Below, piece after piece: positions 36,708 through 44,152 of a DNA stretch of 64,000 bases. Origin of the DNA: a virus; IMG/VR virus record IMGVR_UViG_3300021131_000003, positions 17,659 to 81,658 of that record. The stretch is one strand, 5' to 3'. Below the pieces are notes generated by a model, which had not been told where the DNA came from, ran no database searches, and saw only the letters and a program-made list of their open reading frames with translations. A program made the position numbers and the translations under genes. Every line of letters starts with the position of its first letter. Positions within the stretch are counted from its first letter, which is position 1.

Positions 36708-37016
36708 TTATCTGAAGCGTTCGCCTCGAATGTTGCCTTGGCCTACTGGCTTGGTAACTTTCTTCTTTGCAGACTCTTCTTGTTTTTCTTTTTCTTCCTG
36801 CACGTAATCGCGGAAGCGTGGGTCAATCTCTTTTTTAGAAGTAACAAACTTGCCGCCTAGTGACGCATACTTAGCGTGAACCCAGTGGGCTGCGGCTGGA
36901 GATGGATATGTGCTGAATCTGGAGCGCGCTTGAGCGACAACCATGTTCCACATTTTAGGGTTAGCAGGTAGCTGCTTAGGACCCTTCTTTACTTCTTTAC
37001 CTGAGATGAGTGCCAT
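36708..37016 (-). CDS. Conserved basic phage protein, 102 aa
   Basis: Carries the motif MWNMVVAQARSRFSTYPSPA followed by AAHWVHAKYASLGGKFV, found in small proteins of many phages of aquatic bacteria. The C-terminal third is Lys/Glu-rich (EKEKQEESAKKK). Function unknown; placed between the 132-aa gene and portal, so likely a virion or packaging accessory. Confidence 0.68.
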   Translation of the reverse strand: MALISGKEVKKGPKQLPANPKMWNMVVAQARSRFSTYPSPAAAHWVHAKYASLGGKFVTSKKEIDPRFRDYVQEEKEKQEESAKKKVTKPVGQGNIRGERFR

Positions 37017-37033
37017 CGTTAATCCTTAATAGG

Positions 37034-37051
37034 TTCCCGCCCCCGCGGGAA
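37034..37051 (-). terminator. Hairpin in spacer after the 132-aa gene
   Basis: Stem TTCCCGC/GCGGGAA with 4-nt CCCC loop, next to GC-rich flanks. On the minus strand it lacks a run of T immediately after, so termination may be partial. Confidence 0.45.
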
Positions 37052-37089
37052 AGGAAAAAAGGCGGGGGTCGAGAATTGCTATTTAATTA

Positions 37090-37488
37090 TTAGTCGTTGA
37101 CGACTGAAGGGTTAAGGGCAGCTTGACGTGCGCCATTGCGGACAACCTCTTCAAAACGGTTATCGCCATGGTCAGCAAATCCACCAGCAGCAAACTCTTG
37201 TAGGTGAGTTGGTGCTTCTACCCAAGCTGCAGAACCAACGTGTGCGCGCTCGCGCATAGTCTCTTCTGGAAGCTTTTCAAAAACATTTGCATTGCGGTTA
37301 GCACGACCTGCAGCAGGAACATAGCCCTGCATTGCGCCCTTTGTGAATTCCTGTGGGACGTCTGTATCTGTAGCGATACCTTCTTCAAAACGAAGTGGGC
37401 CGCGTTGTCCTGGGACAGCAGCTGAAAGCTTGCGGTCGTATACAGGACTGTGCTTCTCTGGGAAGCGTGGTTCTGGGGCAATTGCCAT
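37090..37488 (-). CDS. Conserved hypothetical protein near terminase, 132 aa
   Basis: From the ATG at 37488 (AGGAG 8 bases upstream) it reads MAIAPEPRFPEKHSPVYDRK and contains ATDTDVPQEFTKGAMQGYVP, then NANVFEKLPEETMRERAH. Pro/Gly-rich and probably extended. No family recognised; between terminase and portal, so possibly packaging-related. Confidence 0.6.
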   Translation of the reverse strand: MAIAPEPRFPEKHSPVYDRKLSAAVPGQRGPLRFEEGIATDTDVPQEFTKGAMQGYVPAAGRANRNANVFEKLPEETMRERAHVGSAAWVEAPTHLQEFAAGGFADHGDNRFEEVVRNGARQAALNPSVVND

Positions 37489-37547
37489 TGTTAATCTCCT
37501 AAATTGGTTTGAGGACCTCAAGTAAAAGTGTGCTACGTATTGGGGTT

Positions 37548-37561
37548 AAATACAGGCTAAA
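37548..37561 (-). promoter_or_regulatory. Second copy of 14-mer AAATACAGGCTAAA
   Basis: An exact 14-base match to 34884-34897, in the 80-nt spacer after the terminase stop and before the 132-aa gene. The position mirrors the first copy, hinting at a shared late transcription or processing signal. Confidence 0.4.
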
Positions 37562-37568
37562 GTCTTAT

Positions 37569-39152
37569 CTATCTAAAGAAGGGGGAGCTAGAGACCTCTA
37601 CCGATGGCATTGTTAAATCCATAGTTAGAGATACAGCAATAGCCAAACTATCGGCATAGTCATCATGGGCATGGGCTTCCTCAGGAGCATGTGCTAAGAA
37701 GTTAGGCCCAGTGAACTTAGTCTCTAGGTCTGTCATCTGTTGATAGAACCGTTTCCATGTGCGTAGACGACGCGTTTTTGCATGAGCAGGCCAACCAACC
37801 ATACGACGGTCAATAAGAGCCTTAAGATGCTTCCACCTCTTAGACTGCTCTGGTTGGCTACTGCCAAGTGCATGAACTTCTGCTTTAGGTAGTAATAGCT
37901 TAAGTCTTTGGGCTACTGCATCGCCCACGCCATTTGAGTCAACTCCAACAGCAAGCACGTCATAGTTATTTAAAAAACTAACAATCTGGAAGTACTGGTC
38001 TTCCCAGTCATCACCCTGCAGCTCAAGCCAGTTGAGGATGCGGTGGTCAAAGTAACCAAACTCATCTGGGCGGTCCCAGTCAACCCAGACCACAGTTACA
38101 ACAGTAGAGTCAATCTTACGCGCTGGGTCAATACCAACAACTACAGGCGTACGGTGCCAGGCTTTGACTGTTTCTTGAGAAGTGTCACCAAGCTCATCCA
38201 TAACAGTAGACGTTACGAACATACCTCGTTCAAGAAGCCACTTGCAGTTGTACGACATCTGAAACTCGTCTGAGTCCTCGCCGATACGTAGCATCTCTTT
38301 CTTGATGTACTTAGCATAGTTGGCGTTAACCTTAGCCACATCTCGCCAATCCCATTGGAAGTGGTTCTGTCTAGAACGGGCTGTCTGAGCTCTTTTGTTT
38401 AACTGTATGCTTCTGTAAAAATTGTTCTTAGACGTTGTAGGCGTTCCTGTTTTAACCATGGTGCCAGAATAATAAGCAAGCATAGGGCTAATGGATTTAG
38501 AAACAACAAAATCATCCGCCTCTTGGCACTCGTCAATAACAATAAGATGAAAAGATTTAGATTCAATCTTGGCCCTAGGGTTAGCGGTCATCATCATAAG
38601 AGATGAACCTGAGTTCTTTAATTTAATCTGCCGTGTTACTCCAGGCACCTTGCCCAAGCTATCGTCAATCTCTGGGTCGCCTAGAATCTCTAAAGCGCGC
38701 TCGCTGGTTAGTCGGTTAACTGTACGACCGAATAGAGTTTCTACCTGACCCTCAACTGGGGCAAACATGCCAATCCAGATACCTTCTTTGAACTTCCCTA
38801 GAAGGTCTGGGTACATCTTGGCTAGGCGTGGCAGGAGAACCATAAGCGTAGCCACAGTGTTGGCGATAGTCTCTGACTTACCCGACTGACGAGCGGCAAG
38901 GGCGGTGATTTCCTCACCATCATTGATAATAACTGACTCGATAATCCGCTTAGCTAACGGCATCTGATATGGGTGAAGCTCATGCCCTACCAGCGCAGTC
39001 TGGAACTGAATGCAGCGCTCTACTATCTTTTTGACAAACTCCTTAGAGAGCTCGTCTAGTTCATCCTCGGGCTCTTCTTGAACAAGCTCGTCTTCTTCCT
39101 CTTCGGGAAGGAACTCGTCCTCATCAAAATCATCTATTAATGGTTGGCTCAT
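37569..39152 (-). CDS. terL: Terminase large subunit
   Basis: 527 residues. ATPase: Walker A-like ARQSGKSE at residues 87-94 and Walker B LIVIDE at 203-208, with coupling motif KTGTPTTSKN near 235-244. Nuclease: acidic residues D343 (VVGIDPARK), D406 (VGVDSNGVGD) and HDDYADSLA near the C-terminus, the RNase-H-like triad. The N-terminal ~35 residues are a highly acidic extension. No small subunit is recognised nearby. Confidence 0.97.
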   Translation of the reverse strand: MSQPLIDDFDEDEFLPEEEEDELVQEEPEDELDELSKEFVKKIVERCIQFQTALVGHELHPYQMPLAKRIIESVIINDGEEITALAARQSGKSETIANTVATLMVLLPRLAKMYPDLLGKFKEGIWIGMFAPVEGQVETLFGRTVNRLTSERALEILGDPEIDDSLGKVPGVTRQIKLKNSGSSLMMMTANPRAKIESKSFHLIVIDECQEADDFVVSKSISPMLAYYSGTMVKTGTPTTSKNNFYRSIQLNKRAQTARSRQNHFQWDWRDVAKVNANYAKYIKKEMLRIGEDSDEFQMSYNCKWLLERGMFVTSTVMDELGDTSQETVKAWHRTPVVVGIDPARKIDSTVVTVVWVDWDRPDEFGYFDHRILNWLELQGDDWEDQYFQIVSFLNNYDVLAVGVDSNGVGDAVAQRLKLLLPKAEVHALGSSQPEQSKRWKHLKALIDRRMVGWPAHAKTRRLRTWKRFYQQMTDLETKFTGPNFLAHAPEEAHAHDDYADSLAIAVSLTMDLTMPSVEVSSSPFFR

Positions 39153-39180
39153 ATTACTCCAAGTGTATTTGCAAACAAAA

Positions 39181-39204
39181 AGCCTGGGTTATTAAACCCA
39201 GGTT
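39181..39204 (-). terminator. Intrinsic terminator upstream of terminase
   Basis: Stem CCTGGGTT/AACCCAGG with loop ATTA; on the minus strand it is followed by CTTTTTG. It ends the transcript of the small genes 40.8-39.3 kb, so terminase would need its own promoter downstream or read-through. Confidence 0.85.
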
Positions 39205-39253
39205 CTTTGTTCCACTACGGGGATGAGAGAGAGTGGTAAGCGTAGTCTAGCAG

Positions 39254-39275
39254 ATTGTCGACAAATCTACTTAAC
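39254..39275. promoter_or_regulatory. Palindromic operator-like site TTGTCGACAA
   Basis: ATTGTCGACAAATCTACTTAAC contains the perfect 10-bp palindrome TTGTCGACAA. The 22-base stretch is matched at 21 positions at 59871-59892. Here it straddles the stop of the 83-aa gene. Confidence 0.4.
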
Positions 39276-39518
39276 GCGTGTCGTCCTAGAGTTAAGCTCG
39301 TCTACAACAGCATGTAAAGCTTCTGCTCCAGTGAGAGCTTCAGTCAGATAAACAGTCTCTCGGTTCTTTGAGTAAGAGCTCATGCACCTGCCAATTTCAT
39401 AAAGAGATTGGTCAATCCACATCTCTAGCTCTGCAGTTGGTATCTTGGCAACCCTCTTAGCCACCCGTTCAGAGAAGGGCTTTGTCCAAGCTTCATTCTT
39501 TTTCCCGAACACGGGCAA
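39267..39518 (-). CDS. Hypothetical protein, 83 aa
   Basis: A helical small protein (FSERVAKRVAKIPTAELEMW; IGRCMSSYSKNRETVYLTEA, LTGAEALHAVVDEL). No family recognised. It overlaps the next upstream gene by 26 nt and is the last gene before the terminator. Confidence 0.6.
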   Translation of the reverse strand: MPVFGKKNEAWTKPFSERVAKRVAKIPTAELEMWIDQSLYEIGRCMSSYSKNRETVYLTEALTGAEALHAVVDELNSRTTRVK

Positions 39519-39786
39519 CCCCTTCCTCGTCGGTTCTAGCCTTTAATGCTTTAGCAATAATTTCATCAATATCTTCGTCTGAGAGGTCCCACTGAGGGTT
39601 CTTTACTGTATTGAAGAGAACTCCAATGTAGTAGCCAGGGATTGTAAAGGGGACTCTAAACACCAAGCAATGACCGTAGCGGTAAGGCATATCAGTCTCT
39701 TGGGTATGTCCAACCTCAACAATGGGTAGGAACTTGCGGTGATAGTAGTTCAGCTTGCCTACGTATAGTGGTCCAAGTGTTTTCAT
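39493..39786 (-). CDS. Hypothetical protein, 97 aa
   Basis: ATG at 39786 with AAGGAG 6 bases upstream. It reads MKTLGPLYVGKLNYYHRKF, then PYRYGHCLVFRVPFTIPGYY (beta-rich) and an acidic C-terminal helix (SDEDIDEIIAKALK). Function unknown. It shares an operon with KTSC-like and zinc-binding proteins. Confidence 0.6.
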   Translation of the reverse strand: MKTLGPLYVGKLNYYHRKFLPIVEVGHTQETDMPYRYGHCLVFRVPFTIPGYYIGVLFNTVKNPQWDLSDEDIDEIIAKALKARTDEEGVARVREKE

Positions 39787-39788
39787 TA

Positions 39789-40328
39789 TTACTCCTTCGG
39801 AAAGAAGACTTCTTCCCAAGTAGGTATCTTAGTAGAGGAGTTCTGCATCCTGCTGGCTGTAGAGGCGGTATAGCTGAGTCTAGCCTTAGCACCTTCAGAG
39901 AGCACATCTAAATTAGCAGCGTGGTGGGAACTGCAGTTGTTTTCTAGCGTTTTTAAATAATCATTTGTAGAAGAGCTGTTCTTAAGACCAAGCCATATCT
40001 CTGGGGATACATCATTATATTGCCACCAAGCGCCAGACCTAAAGACAATCAATACAGTACTGGTGTTGTGGTTGTAGCCAATCGTATAAGCGCGTGGGCG
40101 ACTAGGGTTTGCGGTAGGGGCTGTATAAACCTCAGAACCTGCATCCTTTACATCGTTTGGTAGCTCAATCGACCAATCGCCAGGCTTATCAGATGAAGCC
40201 TCGCCCTCTGGTGTAGAGGAATTGCGAGAGAAGGTGTTTGCATTACGCTCTCTTGCTTGTTGAAGCTCTACCATCGCCTCATTAAGGCGTTCGGACATGA
40301 GCTTCTTCATGTCATCGCGTTTAGCCAT
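39789..40328 (-). CDS. KTSC-domain-like protein, 179 aa
   Basis: The N-terminal helix (KKLMSERLNEAMVELQQARE) is followed by a disordered Ser-rich linker and, near residues 90-140, a KTSC-like domain: YTIGYNHNTSTVLIVFRSGA, WWQYNDVSPEIW, ending with an NSSSTNDYLKT segment where the family has the K-T-S-C-like loop. KTSC domains occur in phage and plasmid proteins of unclear role. Start overlaps the upstream stop (TAATG). Confidence 0.65.
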   Translation of the reverse strand: MAKRDDMKKLMSERLNEAMVELQQARERNANTFSRNSSTPEGEASSDKPGDWSIELPNDVKDAGSEVYTAPTANPSRPRAYTIGYNHNTSTVLIVFRSGAWWQYNDVSPEIWLGLKNSSSTNDYLKTLENNCSSHHAANLDVLSEGAKARLSYTASTASRMQNSSTKIPTWEEVFFPKE

Positions 40329-40588
40329 TATTCCTCGCAGTGATGGTTTTCGGTCTCTGTCTCCAGTACTCTAACTAAACAGAGCGAACACCGCAAGTAG
40401 CGCGGTGGTTTATAGTTATTCTGAACGGTAGCGCCCAGTGGAACATCTTCGCCGTATTCGCTACGGTCATAGTTATCCGTAACAATCTCAGGCTCTTTAA
40501 AGAGGTCACGTGGGAACGGCCCCTTAGGGTCAACTATGCGGTCAGGTACGGGGTGTACCTGAACCGCTTGATAGGTTGTGACCCGCAT
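40328..40588 (-). CDS. Small zinc-site protein, 86 aa
   Basis: The C-terminal YLRCSLCLVRVLETETENHH..C contains a CxxC...HxC-type cluster (Cys, Cys, His, Cys). The N-terminal part is Pro-rich without family. One-base overlaps on both sides place it in a translationally coupled run. Confidence 0.6.
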   Translation of the reverse strand: MRVTTYQAVQVHPVPDRIVDPKGPFPRDLFKEPEIVTDNYDRSEYGEDVPLGATVQNNYKPPRYLRCSLCLVRVLETETENHHCEE

Positions 40589-40782
40589 TACTTAGACTCT
40601 GTAGAATCCTCAGCAGGTGTGGCTGTTGACTTAGCCGCCTTTGGCTTGATTAATGGGAACTGACCAGCGTGTGCGCGCTCAGTCAACCAAGGTGGTAGAC
40701 AAGCTTCGCAATAGTTAATTGGCTCTGCGTTACCTTCATCAACAAGGTAGATAGATTCCATCTCACAGTTAAAGCACTTCAT
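40588..40782 (-). CDS. Small zinc-ribbon protein, 64 aa
   Basis: CFNC near the start and CEAC ~25 residues later form a four-Cys zinc ribbon (MKCFNCEMESIYLVDEGNAE, INYCEACLPPW). The C-terminus is Ala/Lys/Ser-rich and disordered. It heads the operon running to 39267. Confidence 0.65.
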   Translation of the reverse strand: MKCFNCEMESIYLVDEGNAEPINYCEACLPPWLTERAHAGQFPLIKPKAAKSTATPAEDSTESK

Positions 40783-40820
40783 ATGTCCTCCTAAGAACAG
40801 ATATCAGTATAGATGAAAAA

Positions 40821-40846
40821 GAGGGGCAAGGTTACCCCTGCCCCTC
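40821..40846 (-). terminator. Intrinsic terminator after the lysis cassette
   Basis: Stem GAGGGGCA/TGCCCCTC (8 bp) with 10-nt loop; on the minus strand it is followed by TTTTTC. It lies 13 nt past the stop of the 68-aa gene, so it ends the endolysin transcript. Confidence 0.85.
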
Positions 40847-40858
40847 GATTTCTAGTTA

Positions 40859-41065
40859 TTACTTAGATGCGTCTGAAGATGCGCCTACGCCGAATGCGCC
40901 ATCCTTAGGGTTCAATGCACGGAGCAATGGACCTGCAACTGATGCAACTGCTGCGCTGATAAGCGCCTTTGAGTTGTGATTTCCTGCCATGTACATGGCG
41001 AGTACTGCGGAGACAGCTGTGCGAGCGTATGAGGCTGCTGCTGCTTGTAGTGCCTTTGAGTTCAT
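40859..41065 (-). CDS. Putative holin, 68 aa
   Basis: One or two weak hydrophobic segments (SYARTAVSAVLAMYMAG and ALISAAVASVAGPLLRAL) followed by a polar end with NPKDGAFG. The pattern 'VAxxxGPLLRxLNPxDxAFG' is common in short proteins beside endolysins of actinophages, often called holins. It lies directly after the endolysin; the function is unproven. Confidence 0.6.
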   Translation of the reverse strand: MNSKALQAAAASYARTAVSAVLAMYMAGNHNSKALISAAVASVAGPLLRALNPKDGAFGVGASSDASK

Positions 41066-41079
41066 GTTTATCCTTTTTA

Positions 41080-41628
41080 TTAGGCTGTGTACTTTGGACG
41101 TCCAAAGCCAACAACAGTTGCCCAGAGGTGGCGTTTGTTATCCACACGGTAACCGCGGACGTTGGAAGCAACTTCTCCGCCGTTATCTGGACTACCAGAA
41201 GGCTTGTGGTCAGGAGATGTGTTCCCTTCCACAGTTGTAATCGTACCATCACCGTTATCTTTTAACACGACTCCTACGTGCTGAACTGGGGAGGTAGGCA
41301 GCGCATGTTGAATAAAACTGAAGAAAATAAGGTCTCCAGGCTGTGGGGTACCTGTAGCTGGGTCGATAATTGCATGGGTGTTCTTAAACGCCTCGTACCC
41401 AGCTGGTGTGTAAACAACGTTTGGAATTGTTACGTTCGCTTGTTTTGCACACCACATCATGAAGCTTCCGCACCATGCTTGACCGTCGTGGCCTGTGAAC
41501 TTGCCGTAATCAGTCTCGTTGTCTTTAGGGCCTTCTACGACACCTACCTGAGACATAGCTACTTCTAGAAAGCGCGCAGCTGAACCTGCAGGCTTAGTTG
41601 TTACTGGTGGTACTGGCTTTGCACTCAT
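41080..41628 (-). CDS. Endolysin, CHAP-domain peptidoglycan hydrolase
   Basis: 182 residues. CHAP architecture: catalytic Cys53 in QAWCGSFMMWC, His117 in SPVQHVGVVL and Glu134/Asn136 in TTVEGNTS. NlpC/CHAP enzymes cleave peptide bonds in peptidoglycan. The ~15-residue Pro-rich N-terminus has no signal peptide, so it needs a holin. It lacks a separate cell-wall-binding domain. It overlaps the preceding membrane protein by 4 nt. Confidence 0.9.
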   Translation of the reverse strand: MSAKPVPPVTTKPAGSAARFLEVAMSQVGVVEGPKDNETDYGKFTGHDGQAWCGSFMMWCAKQANVTIPNVVYTPAGYEAFKNTHAIIDPATGTPQPGDLIFFSFIQHALPTSPVQHVGVVLKDNGDGTITTVEGNTSPDHKPSGSPDNGGEVASNVRGYRVDNKRHLWATVVGFGRPKYTA

Positions 41629-41936
41629 CCGTGCTCCTTTATGTGTTGTTCGAACGAACCCTCTAGCTTTGATAGTTTATCTCCGATATCAACTTGTCGG
41701 TCGGTTAGATTCTCAAGCATAGGGATAATCTGTAGGTTAATCTTATCATGCACAGAACCGCCGCCATTGGGGGTGAGCTCTTGAATTGCTGGGGCCATAG
41801 ACTTCTTTAAGTCTTCGGACTGCTCTGTTATTACGTGATAGATAGCCTTCTTAGCTATAAACCATAATACGCTTCCTACCGCACCTGTTACGAAGGTGTA
41901 TGAGTAGATTACTGTTGCCCAGTCAGATGATGTCAC
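41625..41936 (-). CDS. Lysis-cassette membrane protein, DUF2746-like, 103 aa
   Basis: One N-terminal TM segment (YSYTFVTGAVGSVLWFIAKK) followed by a polar region and a C-terminal coiled coil (LENLTDRQVDIGDKLSKLEG). This TM-plus-coiled-coil plan is that of DUF2746-type proteins in actinophage lysis cassettes. GTG start without a clear ribosome site, right after a promoter-like sequence. Confidence 0.7.
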   Translation of the reverse strand: MTSSDWATVIYSYTFVTGAVGSVLWFIAKKAIYHVITEQSEDLKKSMAPAIQELTPNGGGSVHDKINLQIIPMLENLTDRQVDIGDKLSKLEGSFEQHIKEHG

Positions 41937-41937
41937 G

Positions 41938-41966
41938 CGTATATCCGTTCATGAGTGTGATGTCAA
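41938..41966 (-). promoter_or_regulatory. Promoter candidate for the lysis cassette
   Basis: On the minus strand: TTGACA, 17-bp spacer, TATACG. The -10 ends one base before the GTG of the first lysis gene, so a normal start site would fall at or just inside that codon. This leaves either a near-leaderless message or a fortuitous match. Confidence 0.5.
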
Positions 41967-42075
41967 TGGATAAGCTTAGTGAGTATGTTCTACATGTAAG
42001 AATCACGAAATATACGAATAAACATAAGTTTACAGATAAATTGTGTATTTTCTATGTGAAGTCAGCGTTTATGAC

Positions 42076-42138
42076 TTGACATGCTCCGTAACTCTTTGGT
42101 TTGCTAGTACATGACAGGGGGCACCAGCGATGGTGCCC
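42076..42138 (+). promoter_or_regulatory. Leader of the plus-strand island with -35 and hairpin
   Basis: A perfect TTGACA (42076-42081) is followed only by a weak -10 (TTTGCT, 18-bp spacer). Downstream, GGGCACCA/TGGTGCCC with loop GCGA (42118-42138) forms an 8-bp hairpin 23 bases before the transglycosylase start, perhaps an attenuator or mRNA stabiliser. Confidence 0.4.
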
Positions 42139-42161
42139 TTAGCCAACTGAGAGGAGCAGCG

Positions 42162-42683
42162 ATGCTCAATATCAGAATTAATCTAACGATTAATCTAAGA
42201 AAGGTGTTTGCGGCAGGCCTAGCAATCTTTATGTTAGCGTCACACCTCATCTCACCTGCATATGCACTGACACGTACATCCTCTGTTCTACATGAGAGGG
42301 TCGTCACAGTGAATCTTACTTATTTAAAGGTAAGTACAACCAAATCCCAAGCAGAAGCCGCTGTAGCGAGCCCATATGCTAAGTACTTTGACCCAGAAGC
42401 CCTTGCGTTCCTGACAACCTATGCTCAGGGTATGCCTATGGCCGAATGGAAGTGCTTAGACAACATCTGGCAGCATGAGAGCCACTTCAACCCTAAAGCC
42501 CTAAACATGGGGTCTAAGGCTTTTGGTATCGCTCAATTCTTGCCAAGCACGTGGGGCAACTATAAGGTTACGAAGACAGCTAGCGCTGCACTACAAATTA
42601 AATACGGCCTACGGTACATCCACAACAGATACGGAGACGCATGTAATGCTTGGAACTTCTGGAAAACTCACGGGTGGTACTAA
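42162..42683 (+). CDS. Secreted lytic transglycosylase (SLT/Rpf-like)
   Basis: 173 residues. Signal peptide: NLRKVFAAGLAIFMLASHLI with probable cleavage after AYA (residue 35). The catalytic domain has the active-site Glu106 in NIWQHESHFNPKAL, then GSKAFGIAQFLPSTWG and GLRYIHNRYGDACNAWNFW. The ATG at 42162 has GAGGAG 6 bases upstream. It cuts glycan strands outside the membrane, so it may aid lysis or superinfection control. It overlaps the WhiB gene by 38 nt. Confidence 0.88.
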   Translation: MLNIRINLTINLRKVFAAGLAIFMLASHLISPAYALTRTSSVLHERVVTVNLTYLKVSTTKSQAEAAVASPYAKYFDPEALAFLTTYAQGMPMAEWKCLDNIWQHESHFNPKALNMGSKAFGIAQFLPSTWGNYKVTKTASAALQIKYGLRYIHNRYGDACNAWNFWKTHGWY

Positions 42684-42927
42684 TGCACCTTATTTTGATG
42701 GGAGCCAGGTCTGCGCTCAAGTAGACCCAGAGCTCTTCTTTCCCGAAGTAGATTCATCTAAACACGATATAAAACGAGCGCTTGCTATATGCAGCGACTG
42801 TGAGTTTAAGGAACCGTGTTTAGAGTTTGCCCTCACTCACGAGAACGAATACATATACGGTATATGGGGCGGTACAACCCCAAAGCAGCGTAGGTTAATA
42901 AAACAAGCTAGAAGAAGGCGTAGATAG
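42646..42927 (+). CDS. WhiB-family transcription regulator
   Basis: 93 residues from the ATG inside the end of the transglycosylase gene (GGAG about 10 bases upstream). The four Fe-S ligands are C23, C49, C52 and C58 (VCAQVDPELFFP; AICSDCEFKEPC), then GIWGGTTPKQRR, the diagnostic G[VI]WGG turn, and an Arg-rich C-terminal DNA-binding tail. WhiB proteins bind sigma factor region 4 and are restricted to Actinobacteria and their phages. Confidence 0.93.
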   Translation: MLGTSGKLTGGTNAPYFDGSQVCAQVDPELFFPEVDSSKHDIKRALAICSDCEFKEPCLEFALTHENEYIYGIWGGTTPKQRRLIKQARRRRR

Positions 42928-42932
42928 CAAAA

Positions 42933-42956
42933 AGCCCCAGCCGATTGGCTGGGGCT
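42933..42956. terminator. Bidirectional intrinsic terminator
   Basis: Stem AGCCCCAGCC/GGCTGGGGCT (10 bp) with loop GATT, flanked by A-run and TTTTTATTT, so it works for the WhiB transcript and for the converging minus-strand gene. Confidence 0.93.
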
Positions 42957-42970
42957 TTTTATTTAAGCTA

Positions 42971-44065
42971 TTAGGCCCAAGGTGTGAGTGTAACTGCAGC
43001 ACCTGCTGAGATTGATGCAGCACCAGCTGCAACGCTCTGGGTCTTGATTGTTCCTGTGGTTCCCTTAACTGTTGGGGTACCTGTAGGAGAAGCCACAGCG
43101 ATAGCGGTGGTGTTGTTAGATACGAACGATACAGTGTTTGTAGCGTTTGCAGTAACAGTCCATGTGCCGTTAAGTTCTGTGGTTGTAGCATCTGCAAGAC
43201 CAGCAATTGTAATCTTTGTACCAACTGGGAAGGCTGCGCCTGCGCCAGTAGCTGTTACAGTTGCGGTTGAAGAGCTAGCTGTACGAGCAGCAGCTGTGAT
43301 TGAGATTGGTGTGTTTGTAGCAGCTGAAGCTGTGGTCTGTACGAGTTCAGCGTCAGTCATAGCATCTACAGCATTTGCTGTGGTGAAGCCAAGGACGTTT
43401 GGAACTACTACATAATCTGTTCCGCTAACGTAAGCACCGTCACCAGCTGTAATAGCATTTGTGTACTCTGCCTTAGCGTATTGACCTGTAAGAGTTACGC
43501 CTGAACCAGCTGCGTTAGTCACTGTGAATGACTGACGTGTAGATGTAGCTACTGTTGCGTTTGAAAGGTTAAACGCGTTATTTGTGAAGCCTGTGATGTT
43601 TACAGCATCTCCTGGGTTCAAGAAGTTAAGAGATGTGTAGGTGATTGTTGTACCGTTACCTGAAGCCGCTGTAACAATGAAGTTACCTGGAGCTGGGGTG
43701 TATGAAGGGTATCCGCCCCAACCAGCTTCAGCACGAACGTGGTTGTCTGAAGGAACTGATTGTGTAATACCGTTATTAAGAGTTACTGTTGTGTTGCCAT
43801 AAGCAAGGTTACCTGAAGCAACATATGTGGTCTGTGACCAACCAGTGTCGCCTGTTGAACCGCCAGTCTGTGAGGCCGAAGCGCGGCGCTCATCGTTTGG
43901 CATAAGAGGGGTCTGACCCCATACAAAGTCAACTACTACGTTTCCTGCGGAATCTGTAGCGTGACCATCATTATTAACGCCGCCAGCTTGTGCCGCAATA
44001 GCTACTGCGTAAGCACCTGTAGCCTTTGGGTCACCAACCGCAGCTGGGTTGCTGTAACTTGACAT
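42971..44065 (-). CDS. Structural protein with E1_FCCH-like and PASTA-like segments, 364 aa
   Basis: The N-terminus (MSSYSNPAAVGDPKATGAYA; VVVDFVWGQTPLMPNDERRA) is Gly/Asp-rich. One or two HGL-type beta modules follow (around 125-180 and 255-325) with a short PASTA-like motif between them (VVVPNVLGFTTANAVDAMTD, AELV). Codon use is close to the capsid genes, suggesting strong expression. Possibly a head-decoration or fibre protein; location uncertain. Confidence 0.6.
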   Translation of the reverse strand: MSSYSNPAAVGDPKATGAYAVAIAAQAGGVNNDGHATDSAGNVVVDFVWGQTPLMPNDERRASASQTGGSTGDTGWSQTTYVASGNLAYGNTTVTLNNGITQSVPSDNHVRAEAGWGGYPSYTPAPGNFIVTAASGNGTTITYTSLNFLNPGDAVNITGFTNNAFNLSNATVATSTRQSFTVTNAAGSGVTLTGQYAKAEYTNAITAGDGAYVSGTDYVVVPNVLGFTTANAVDAMTDAELVQTTASAATNTPISITAAARTASSSTATVTATGAGAAFPVGTKITIAGLADATTTELNGTWTVTANATNTVSFVSNNTTAIAVASPTGTPTVKGTTGTIKTQSVAAGAASISAGAAVTLTPWA

Positions 44066-44119
44066 GAATTACCTTTTCTCTAGAGAGGTGTAACGCCTGA
44101 TATCATGGGCGCAAGATTA

Positions 44120-44149
44120 AGTATCCCTTAGAGAATTGGATATTGTCAG
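44120..44149 (-). promoter_or_regulatory. Weak promoter candidate before the 364-aa gene
   Basis: On the minus strand: CTGACA, 18-bp spacer, GATACT, about 55 bp upstream of the ATG. One mismatch from ideal in each box. Not supported otherwise. Confidence 0.35.
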
Positions 44150-44152
44150 GGC

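Noticed and set aside
42111-42161. Earlier ATG for the transglycosylase
   Set aside because: It would translate the leader hairpin, and the signal peptide begins cleanly at 42162 after GAGGAG.
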